From Candidatus Falkowbacteria bacterium RIFCSPLOWO2_12_FULL_45_13 (GTDB taxonomy: Bacteria > Patescibacteriota > Patescibacteriia > Patescibacteriales > GWC2-42-12): a stretch of 11,235 nucleotides of DNA. Positions 6,495-11,235 of this stretch are shown one piece after another. Positions within the stretch are counted from its first letter, which is position 1; each line of letters starts with the position of its first letter. The DNA lies in the NCBI GenBank assembly GCA_001778055.1, contig MFFY01000003.1:1-11235 (forward strand), read 5' to 3'. Both the position numbers and the translations under genes were made by a program. Below the pieces are notes generated by a model. It had not been told where the DNA came from and ran no database searches. It worked only from the letters and a program-made list of their open reading frames with translations.

Positions 6495-6971
6495 CTAATT
6501 ATCAAGCACTTTAAGCGTTCCCCAGTGTCCGTTTTGCCTATGGCCAGGCTTGGTACAGTAATAAATAAACTCTCCAGTCTTATCGGCCGTAAATTCAACC
6601 GCATATTCTTTATTAAGCTCTTTGGTGTCCGCATATACGCCAAACTCGTCAATTTTAAAATCATGCGCGCCTTTAGTTACGGTAATTTTAATCCTCACTA
6701 AATCTCCTTTTTTAACCATGATTTCTTCGAGAGAGTATTGCGGTCTTGGTTGGCCGTCAACAATCTCATAAAAAGAAGTCATGGTAAATTCCTTCACTGC
6801 CGATTCTTTACTTTCTGTCACCACTGGAGCGGTTTCCGCGACATTATTATTTTGAGCGTTATTTGTGGTGTTCCCGTTTTTAGCGGTCTGATTGGTTTTA
6901 TTAAAGGCAATTATAGCCGCTATCGCCAAGCTGCCAATGATAATTACCGGAATAATTATTTTTTTGTTCAT
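6495..6971 (-). CDS. Membrane-anchored cupredoxin with a histidine at the axial position
   Basis: A 158-residue protein. Residues 5-23 form one hydrophobic segment (signal anchor or signal peptide, no lipobox cysteine), followed by an Asn/Thr-rich linker to about 58 and a single cupredoxin domain outside the membrane. Copper ligands are visible: H103 (GAHDF), C139 and H144 in YYCTKPGHRQNGHWGTL. In the related plastocyanin-like CxxPGHRxxGM form a methionine stands 5 after the histidine; here it is H149. A 2-His/Cys/His site is thus predicted, which would alter colour and potential compared with a blue copper centre. It sits between the CDGSH gene (15 nt upstream) and the flavocytochrome (21 nt downstream), so electron exchange with the heme protein is plausible but not proven. 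Confidence 0.85.
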   Translation of the reverse strand: MNKKIIIPVIIIGSLAIAAIIAFNKTNQTAKNGNTTNNAQNNNVAETAPVVTESKESAVKEFTMTSFYEIVDGQPRPQYSLEEIMVKKGDLVRIKITVTKGAHDFKIDEFGVYADTKELNKEYAVEFTADKTGEFIYYCTKPGHRQNGHWGTLKVLDN

Positions 6972-6986
6972 AAAAACTTCATTAAA

Positions 6987-7184
6987 TTATTTATTAGTTT
7001 CCCGCCGATGCCCCTGCTCGTCATATTCGTAGACTTTACCTTCTAGTTCATCTGCTGATTTTGTGTGAGAGCCATCGCAAAAGGGCTGATTTTTAGAAAG
7101 TCCGCACATACAAATCCAGGCAGATTCTAGTTGAGGCTTTATTTCAAAAGGCCCTTTTAGTGTTTTGATTACTTTTCTTGCCAT
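6987..7184 (-). CDS. CDGSH-type iron-sulfur protein
   Basis: A 65-residue soluble protein with one CDGSH motif: C25-x-C27-x8-C36-D-G-S-H40, which binds a 2Fe-2S cluster through three cysteines and one histidine. The N-terminal K/G-P-F-x-I strand and LESAWICMCGLSKNQPFCDG match the short bacterial single-motif class. No signal peptide or membrane segment is present, so it should be cytoplasmic, unlike its neighbours. It starts 6 nt after the dsbB stop and is probably translated from the same message. Its place in a disulfide/copper/heme cluster suggests an electron carrier or sensor, but the partner is unknown. The family call is sure; the role is open. Confidence 0.9.
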   Translation of the reverse strand: MARKVIKTLKGPFEIKPQLESAWICMCGLSKNQPFCDGSHTKSADELEGKVYEYDEQGHRRETNK

Positions 7185-7190
7185 AAAATT

Positions 7191-7727
7191 TTATTTTATT
7201 AATAAACTCGACCTTTTAGATACCATCATAAAACTTATAATCAGCAAGAAGGCGGTCAGCGCCATCAGCGGGATAGTGACATAGCCGAATTGCATAACAA
7301 ATCGTTGCGAGCAATTAATTGAATACCCCACCGCCGCACAACCAATGGAGGGCGCCAGGCCAATTTGCAAAAGATAGTGATAGCCGGCAATTAACGCGCC
7401 TAAAGACGATAAGGCGAGGCCAAACAAAACAATGCCCTGATCTTTTTTCAGCCAGGCCATGCCTAAGAGAATTACCTGAGGATACATAAAAATCCGTTGC
7501 CACCAGCAAAGCCGGCACGGTTCATAGCCGGCGATTTCCGAATAAAACAAACTCCCGAGCGTTGCCGTGAGCGCGACCGCCAAGGAAAAAGCCAGTGCGT
7601 GTTTGGCAAAAAAATTTAGCACCTGGCTTCGTTTGGTGGCGAATGACACGATCAAAACGGCCATAATAATCTGTCCGGCAATCGTCAGCAGCGCCAGTGT
7701 TTGATTAACTATTGAAATAAGTTCCAT
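7191..7727 (-). CDS. DsbB/BdbC-family disulfide bond formation protein
   Basis: A 178-residue membrane protein with four or five hydrophobic segments. It reoxidises DsbA-type proteins. Cysteine pairs are C71-R-L-C74 in the signature EPCRLCWWQRIFMYP, and C130/C139 in the second external loop (GCAAVGYSINC), both as in BdbC/DsbB. Electrons normally pass to quinone. CPR genomes usually lack quinone synthesis, so the final acceptor here is a question, and the downstream redox genes are candidates. The start ATG 7727 is 4 nt past the stop of the thioredoxin gene, and 6 nt separate its stop from the CDGSH gene. This spacing indicates one transcription unit and possible translational coupling. Confidence 0.92.
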   Translation of the reverse strand: MELISIVNQTLALLTIAGQIIMAVLIVSFATKRSQVLNFFAKHALAFSLAVALTATLGSLFYSEIAGYEPCRLCWWQRIFMYPQVILLGMAWLKKDQGIVLFGLALSSLGALIAGYHYLLQIGLAPSIGCAAVGYSINCSQRFVMQFGYVTIPLMALTAFLLIISFMMVSKRSSLLIK

Positions 7728-7731
7728 AAAT

Positions 7732-8106
7732 TTATTGGGGGAGCTGACAACCGGTTTTTTCAGCCAGCTGCCTTAACGACAATTCGCCGGTCAAGTGCGA
7801 ACCGTCGTTAAACTCCCAGGTCGGATAACTCTCAATCTTTTTGTTCTGGCAGATTAACGATTGACCGCGGCCGTCCGGCGTTGAGCACTCGACATAGGGC
7901 AAACGCTTGGCCGATCGACCAAACAACGCTTTCTGATTTTGACAATACTGGCACCAAAAAGTGCCATAAAACACCACGCCCTTGGCTTTAAGGCAGTTGG
8001 CGAACTGATCAAGCTGGCCGGGCTGCTTTGACAATTTTATCAATAATACCGCGGACAAGCAAATAATCAGCAACCCGACAATAATAATTATGGTTTTATT
8101 TTTCAT
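7732..8106 (-). CDS. Membrane-anchored thioredoxin-like protein
   Basis: A 124-residue protein with one N-terminal hydrophobic anchor (5-23) and a short thioredoxin fold outside the membrane. The active site is W51-C52-Q-Y-C55, the cis-proline is P95 in SYPTWEF, and further cysteines are C38, C74 and C86. The arrangement FAxCLKxKG...FYGxFWCxxCQNQKxLFG...PYVECSTPDG...YPTWEF strongly resembles the thioredoxin domain fused to VKOR in other bacteria and plants. Here the domain is free and is paired with a DsbB instead. It probably exchanges disulfides with DsbB and secreted substrates. The start ATG lies directly after a T6 tract and a terminator-like hairpin (8108-8157), leaving no room for a Shine-Dalgarno site. 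Confidence 0.87.
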   Translation of the reverse strand: MKNKTIIIIVGLLIICLSAVLLIKLSKQPGQLDQFANCLKAKGVVFYGTFWCQYCQNQKALFGRSAKRLPYVECSTPDGRGQSLICQNKKIESYPTWEFNDGSHLTGELSLRQLAEKTGCQLPQ

Positions 8107-8107
8107 G

Positions 8108-8157
8108 AAAAAATTAAACCCCAGTTAGAAAAGCGTCTAACGGGGTTCACCCCGTTA
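8108..8157 (-). promoter_or_regulatory. Terminator-like hairpin with competing hairpin before the thioredoxin gene
   Basis: Read on the minus strand, an 8-bp hairpin TAACGGGG-TGAA-CCCCGTTA (8157-8138) comes first. Its 3' arm then overlaps the 5' arm of a 12-bp hairpin (8147-8136 with 8129-8117, one bulge) that is followed by TAATTTTTT and, one base later, the ATG at 8106. The two stems exclude each other. The second has the form of an intrinsic terminator and would cut the cluster after dsbA. A further small stem (CGGC-TTC-GCCG) lies upstream in the spacer. It could be an attenuator, a partial terminator setting the dsbA ratio, or a dispersed palindromic repeat without function. Confidence 0.5.
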
Positions 8158-8198
8158 AATAGCTTTGCTCCGGCTTCGCCGAATTTAACCGGGTAAAC

Positions 8199-8936
8199 TT
8201 ATAAATTATCAATTATCTGCTTAAATGACTCATAGGGCACGGCGCCGCTGACCAATTGGCCGTTGACAAAAGTGGCCGGCGTGCCGTTAACTCCTTTTTG
8301 CGCTCCTTCTTTAAAATCGGCTTGAACTTTTGCAGCATATTTCCCGGCATCAAGACAATCGTTAAATTTCTTAGCATTAAGTTTTAGGTCTACGGCCCAT
8401 TGCTTAAACTTATCGATGCTCAAGCCGTTGGGTTGATTGGCAAATATTTTATCGTGATACTCCCAGAATTTGCCTTGCTCGCCAGCGCATTCGGAAGATT
8501 CAGCCGCTGTTTGAGCATTGGGATGAAAACTTAAGGGATAATGTTTATAAACTAATCTAACCTTCCCTTTATAGTTGCTAAGAATCTGATTTAAGGTTGG
8601 ATAATGACGTTCACAAAACGGACATTCAAAGTCAGAAAACTCCACTAAAGTAACCGGCGCGTTAAAATCACCGCGGACATGATCGCTCTTGGTAATATTA
8701 AAAGTCTGAATAGCCGCTGGCGCCGGAGCGGCTGGCGGAGGCGCAGGCGGAGGCTGATTAGACGGGGCAGGCGGAGTTATCTCTTGAGCAATTACTCCCT
8801 CAACCCGGCTGTCTTTTGTCGTCAGTCGTTTTAAACCGTCGTTAAAAATGAAAGCAATATTTAATAACAGAGACAAAACGCTGAAACCGATTAAAAATCC
8901 TCCCCAAAGAAATAACTTATTGTCTTTTTTCATCAT
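8199..8936 (-). CDS. DsbA-like thiol:disulfide oxidoreductase
   Basis: A 245-residue protein: cytoplasmic Lys-rich start, one membrane anchor (8-31), a Pro/Ala-rich linker (54-75) and a DsbA-like domain beginning near 84. The active site is C105-P-F-C108 in EFSDFECPFCERHYP; the cis-proline is P220 in NGTPATFVNG. The helical insert contains AAESSECAGEQGKFWEYHDKIF, as in BdbD/DsbA_4 proteins, and C150 and C194 may form a second disulfide. It oxidises exported proteins at the outer face of the membrane, and the DsbB encoded two genes downstream should reoxidise it. Two ATG codons start the frame (8936 and 8933) and the true one is not decided. The gene is first in the redox cluster and its start lies 11 nt from the 155-nt palindrome. 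Confidence 0.92.
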   Translation of the reverse strand: MMKKDNKLFLWGGFLIGFSVLSLLLNIAFIFNDGLKRLTTKDSRVEGVIAQEITPPAPSNQPPPAPPPAAPAPAAIQTFNITKSDHVRGDFNAPVTLVEFSDFECPFCERHYPTLNQILSNYKGKVRLVYKHYPLSFHPNAQTAAESSECAGEQGKFWEYHDKIFANQPNGLSIDKFKQWAVDLKLNAKKFNDCLDAGKYAAKVQADFKEGAQKGVNGTPATFVNGQLVSGAVPYESFKQIIDNL

Positions 8937-8947
8937 AGTGTTATAAA

Positions 8948-9102
8948 TATGAATTGTGCTAGTTAATAATTTAAATTTGGGCTAAATTTAGTAAATTTTC
9001 TTCTGCGGAACTCGTCCGCCTGCGGCGGCCTCAAACAGTCTTCGTTCGAAAATTTACTGAATTTAGCCCAAACTTTTCTACTTGCAACTAGCACAATTCA
9101 TA
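8948..9102. repeat. 155-nt long palindromic element upstream of dsbA
   Basis: The outer arms are perfect for 17 bp (8948-8964 with 9086-9102). After a small asymmetric interruption, an inner stem of 25 bp with one mismatch follows (8976-9000 with 9048-9072). The 47-nt loop includes CCGCCTGCGGCGG and is GC-rich, in contrast to the AT-rich arms. There is no coding frame. It resembles the element at 1817-1962 in size and two-tier architecture but not in sequence. It lies in the leader or promoter region of the redox cluster. Confidence 0.75.
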
Positions 9103-9249
9103 AATTAATTATAATTATTAATTAGCTATAAGGTTGCCGTCCTCGACCATTGACATTAAGAACTGGTTACAAAACTATTTGCTAACCATCTCTTAATTAT
9201 TAAACATATATTTTGCCTTGTAAAGTAGTTACAAAAAATATAGTATTAA
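9103..9249. other. AT-rich spacer without a gene
   Basis: This stretch joins the palindrome upstream of dsbA to the decayed gene at 9250. It holds the direct repeat copy at 9150-9191 and a small inverted repeat TTGTAA-AGTAG-TTACAA (9218-9234) just before TATAGT. The promoter for the dsbA cluster may lie here or inside the palindrome, but I see no convincing -35/-10 pair on the minus strand. Confidence 0.5.
9150..9191. repeat. Direct repeat copy 2, 5' of the redox cluster
   Basis: The partner of 5110-5149, in the same orientation (32 of 40 aligned bases, one 2-nt gap). The hairpin is reduced to a perfect 6-bp TGGTTA/TAACCA (9164-9169 with 9183-9188). The first hexamer, TTGACA, matches a -35 box, but no good -10 follows at 16-18 nt. 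Confidence 0.45.
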
Positions 9250-9662
9250 AGTGCTCTGGCCGTCCGTTTGAATAATTTGGAAAAAACGGCGTGTTTAAAA
9301 AAATTTTTCCGGTAATGCCCTAGCGCCTTGATACGGCTTAACTAAAAGAGGAAGGGATTTGTATTTTATTTTAGACCAAATGAATAGATGAGGTTCGTCT
9401 CATAAATAAGATTTGCGCCGAGACTTCCACCGACGTTAAAGCTCTGGCGGACAGGTCGGCGGGCAAGCCGAGCCCCGAGCGAGGCGAACCTTCAAAACTT
9501 GCAAATTCCTTTTTGGTGGACCTTGAAAAATTTAGTTGGAGCCAAATAATCCATGAATTAAAAGAATGGTCTCTGTTTAAAACGGAACACACAACACACA
9601 CAGAATGGTGGTGTTTGTTGGACAAAGTTCGAAACTATTTCGAGCAAAATCCAAATGATTAA
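9250..9662 (+). pseudogene. Decayed protein gene of unknown function
   Basis: Protein-like sequence is spread over three plus-strand frames. Frame one gives VRLNNLEKTACLKKFF (about 9262-9309). Frame two gives GNALAP, a TGA, then YGLTKRGRDLYFILDQMNR (9311-9388). Frame three, open from 9384 to TAA 9660-9662, gives DEVRLINKICAETSTDVKAL, then an Arg/Gly/Pro segment, then LEKFSWSQIIHELKEW and WWCLLDKVRNYFEQNPND. The pieces meet end to end, as expected for one gene broken by two frameshifts and one nonsense change. The GC-rich segment at about 9440-9495 resembles the palindromic inserts of murD and shares GAGCGAGGCG with 1031-1040 in reverse. I do not recognise the family. The last frame alone (92 codons, no usual start) could still be a live small gene. 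Confidence 0.45.
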
Positions 9663-9677
9663 AACTAATAATGCGGA

Positions 9678-9727
9678 CGAGGCAGGGCGAAACAATTTGT
9701 CTGGGGTTTTGGATTCGCCCTGCCTCG
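9678..9727. repeat. 14-bp stem hairpin
   Basis: A perfect inverted repeat (9678-9691 with 9714-9727, CGAGGCAGGGCGAA against its complement) has a 22-nt loop. It lies between the decayed gene and the histidine phosphatase gene, 79 nt past the phosphatase stop. There is no T-run on either strand, so a classical terminator is unlikely; a dispersed palindromic repeat fits better. Confidence 0.6.
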
Positions 9728-9735
9728 GCTAATTT

Positions 9736-9774
9736 CCCGCCCGCAGGAAGGGTCTGGGGAGGAATGCGGGCGGG
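9736..9774. repeat. 10-bp GC-rich hairpin
   Basis: CCCGCCCGCA (9736-9745) pairs perfectly with TGCGGGCGGG (9765-9774) over a 19-nt loop containing GGGGAGGA. It is the first structure met by transcripts leaving the histidine phosphatase gene, 31 nt past its stop. It may protect the 3' end or slow polymerase, and it may belong with the neighbouring hairpin as one repeat array. Confidence 0.6.
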
Positions 9775-9805
9775 TTTCGGCTTTCTTTTTTGAAAAAATT
9801 GGCGG

Positions 9806-10351
9806 CTACTCAATAATATATTCCCAACCCGGTCGCCATGCTTTTGACTTGCGCCAGTCTTTCGCAAACGCTTCTTCCCACGTTTTGCCTTTAAGCAAAA
9901 CGTCAAGCGCGAGTTGCGGGGCTTTATGGGCAACTATGGCAACATTTTTGCCGTCGCAATTCTGTTTTAGAAAATTGAGAAAATCTGCAATTCTATTTTT
10001 CACATCTTCATAACTTTCACCATTGGGAAATTTCTCGGTTATCGCTTTTTCTTGCATTGGTTCAACAATGCTCGACGGCTGGGCGTTATATTTGCCATAG
10101 TTGCATTCCCGCAATCTCGCGTCAGGGATAATCGGCACGACACCCTCAAATGTAAGTTTTGCTGAGTCAACGGCACGCTTCAAATCCGAGCAAAACACAA
10201 CATCAAATTTTTTGTCTTTGATTTTATCTTTCAAATCAATGGATTGTTTTACTCCTAATTCTGAAAGCTCAACATCAAACCAGCCGGATGAGATTTCTTT
10301 CTCGTTATCGGTTGTCGTGCCGTGAACAAAATAAGTAATTTTTGTTGCCAT
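9806..10351 (-). CDS. Histidine phosphatase family protein (phosphoglycerate mutase-like)
   Basis: A 181-residue cytoplasmic protein of the phosphoglycerate-mutase/histidine-phosphatase fold. In the first motif, TYFVHGTTTDN, the acceptor histidine is H10, but the preceding arginine of the usual RHG is V9. Other expected residues remain: R59 in SDLKRAVDSA, E82 in RLRECNYGKY and H142 in VAHKAPQLAL. The substrate cannot be told from sequence. I chose ATG 10351 because it lies 2 nt past the upstream gene's stop with GGGAAAG in front. A TTG five codons earlier would overlap that gene and supply the same GGGAAAG bases as codons. It is probably co-transcribed with the truncated gene upstream, whose loss of promoter may affect it. 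Confidence 0.85.
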   Translation of the reverse strand: MATKITYFVHGTTTDNEKEISSGWFDVELSELGVKQSIDLKDKIKDKKFDVVFCSDLKRAVDSAKLTFEGVVPIIPDARLRECNYGKYNAQPSSIVEPMQEKAITEKFPNGESYEDVKNRIADFLNFLKQNCDGKNVAIVAHKAPQLALDVLLKGKTWEEAFAKDWRKSKAWRPGWEYIIE

Positions 10352-10353
10352 AA

Positions 10354-10611
10354 TTATCTTTCCCAAATCTTATCATCGGGAGCAAAATCAACTTGATATT
10401 CTGGTATACCGAGCGAAATACCATAGCGTTTTGCTTCATCATATTGTTCTTTACTTTTTCGGTCTATATAAAAAACTTTGTCGCGGAAAATTATGTAATG
10501 ATGAGTATCGTTTTTGAAATCGGCATACCAATTATGTTCGGAATCTAATGCTTTACTTATTTTTTCCGCGACACTTTTTACTTGATTTTCTGGAATTTCA
10601 ACAGTGTGAAG
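10354..10611 (-). pseudogene. Conserved-looking hypothetical protein, start lost
   Basis: An open frame of 85 codons ends at TAA 10354-10356, 2 nt before the histidine phosphatase start. It reads HTVEIPENQVKSVAEKISKA near the front, then HNWYADFKNDTHHYIIFRDK and YGISLGIPEYQVDF. The Trp/Tyr/His-rich centre and regular codon use look real. An in-frame stop (10614-10612) lies just upstream and no ATG, GTG or TTG is available, so the first few codons seem to have been removed. The break point coincides with the beginning of the IS110-type transposase gene on the other strand. I do not know its function. The tight coupling to the phosphatase suggests a two-gene operon. Confidence 0.6.
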
Positions 10612-10623
10612 TTAATTAAAATT

Positions 10624-11196
10624 ATGGAACAGGCAAAATCACATTCAATCGGCATTGATGTGGGCAAACGCGAGCTGGTGGCCTGCATCAGATGCTCAAA
10701 CGGCATAACAGAACCGCCAGCCGCGTTTCCCAATTCCATTGTAGGACTTCGTAAATTCATTGTCTATCTCAAAAAGAATAATGTTCAAAAAGACAAGTCG
10801 CCGATTCTTCTGGAAAGCACCGGCCCGTATCATTGGCAGCCCGCCAGAACTTTGGCGGATAACGGATATTTCGTCAAAGTCGCCAATCCCTTGCATACCA
10901 AGCAGATTGCCAGATTATCGATTAGAAAAAGAAAAACGGATAAAGTTGACGCGGCCAATCTGGCTTTTCTCGCCTCTCAAAATTACGGCTACCAATTTGC
11001 TGAGACAGACGAAATGGCGAGAAAGAAAGCGGCCATTCGCCACTACTGGAAACTGCGCTCAACCGCCACTAATTTACTTGTTCATGAACGCTATCTCAAA
11101 GAATATCGCCATATCAGCGCTGTTAGCGTTTTAAAAATCATAGTCAAAAGAGGCTTTGTTGCACAAATCCGCTTGCGGATTTGTGATATAATATAG
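10624..11196 (+). pseudogene. IS110-family transposase, interrupted
   Basis: The N-terminal RuvC-like DEDD domain of an IS110-type transposase. Catalytic candidates are D12 in SIGIDVGKRE, E64 in ILLESTGPYHW, and D106 and D109 in KRKTDKVDAANLA. ATG 10624 begins MEQAKSHSIGID; upstream TTG codons give no family-like sequence. From ATG to TAG 11194-11196 there are 190 codons, but residues after about 175 (FVAQIRLRICDII) derive from the terminal sequence of another insertion element starting at about 11152. The C-terminal domain with the catalytic serine is missing, so this copy should be inactive unless the rest lies beyond the window. IS110 elements normally carry a guide (bridge) RNA beside the gene; only about 12 nt separate the ATG from the broken neighbour gene. 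Confidence 0.85.
11162..11192 (+). promoter_or_regulatory. Palindrome and extended -10 promoter
   Basis: CACAAATCCGC-TT-GCGGATTTGTG (11162-11185) is a perfect 11-bp inverted repeat. Its last two bases form the TG of an extended -10 element, TGA-TATAAT (11184-11192), with no good -35. The start of transcription would fall near 11199, about 20 nt before the ATG at 11221. The palindrome overlaps the promoter, as an operator would, or may belong to the element's transposase-binding end. Confidence 0.5.
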
Positions 11197-11220
11197 GTAT
11201 ATTAACACTAAAATAAAGCT

Positions 11221-11235
11221 ATGAAAACAAAAACT
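11221..11235 (+). CDS. Start of a gene, probably the IS5-type transposase
   Basis: ATG followed by AAA ACA AAA ACT (MKTKT) up to the window edge. It lies 29 nt past a TATAAT box and inside the presumed IS5/IS903-type element. A basic N-terminus suits such transposases, but five codons cannot identify a family. Confidence 0.4.

Larger units (their letters stand above)
11152..11235 (+). mobile_element. Left end of an IS5/IS903-type insertion sequence, partial
   Basis: GGCTTTGTTGCACAAATC (11152-11169) matches the 18-bp terminal inverted repeat of IS903 as I remember it (GGCTTTGTTGAATAAATC) at 16 positions. It begins exactly where the IS110 transposase loses its family-like sequence, and a likely transposase start follows at 11221. 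Nine-base target duplication is usual for IS903; the candidate copy here is GTCAAAAGA (11143-11151), and its partner would lie beyond the window. Confidence 0.6.

Noticed and set aside
9150..9180. Promoter beginning with TTGACA
   Set aside because: No acceptable -10 hexamer is found at 16-18 nt, and the hexamer belongs to the repeated sequence also present at 5110.
9329..9391. TGA codons inside a protein-like frame, suggesting TGA recoding as in Gracilibacteria
   Set aside because: The flavocytochrome ends at TGA exactly where its family ends (EDFFW), and the frame at 9311-9388 also needs frameshifts to join its neighbours, so decay explains it better.
9371..9933. Minus-strand open frames of 84 and 118 codons
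   Set aside because: They are low-complexity, overlap the phosphatase or hairpins, and the plus strand carries the more protein-like sequence.
10352..10366. TTG start five codons earlier for the histidine phosphatase
   Set aside because: It overlaps the stop of the upstream frame and uses the probable ribosome-binding GGGAAAG as codons; ATG 10351 fits better.
10582..10623. Upstream TTG start for the IS110 transposase
   Set aside because: The extra residues lie inside the reverse complement of the hypothetical gene and show no transposase character; ATG 10624 precedes the SIGID motif by the usual distance.

Overview
The window looks like part of a Candidate Phyla Radiation (Patescibacteria, probably Parcubacteria-like) chromosome. 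This is inferred from the gene families, AT-rich spacers with GC-rich palindromic inserts, weak or absent Shine-Dalgarno sites and short repeats inside essential genes. Nothing here proves the taxonomy. The code appears standard: the flavocytochrome ends naturally at TGA.

Layout: 1-82 is the start of holA (minus strand). A small zinc-ribbon LysW-like gene (164-331, plus) and a terminator follow. murD (389-1795) and polA (1974-5039) lie on the minus strand, separated by a 146-nt palindromic element. Both genes are longer than usual because they carry in-frame low-complexity and palindromic inserts.

From 8936 down to 5157 a tightly packed minus-strand cluster encodes six redox proteins in transcription order: a DsbA-like oxidoreductase, a membrane-anchored thioredoxin, DsbB, a CDGSH iron-sulfur protein, a cupredoxin and a ferric-reductase-like flavocytochrome. 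Gaps are 4 to 21 nt, except for 92 nt after dsbA that can form a terminator and a competing hairpin. The cluster joins disulfide formation at the cell surface to a possible transmembrane electron route (NAD(P)H, FAD, heme, copper). It is flanked by two similar 40-nt direct repeats and preceded by a 155-nt palindrome.

From 9103 onward the region is accessory and decaying. It holds a frameshifted plus-strand pseudogene (about 9250-9662), two GC-rich hairpins, a histidine-phosphatase-family gene (9806-10351) and, 2 nt upstream of it, a hypothetical gene that has lost its start. That loss adjoins an IS110-family transposase (10624 onward, plus). The transposase is itself interrupted at about 11152 by what looks like the end of an IS5/IS903-type element, whose first codons lie at the window edge.
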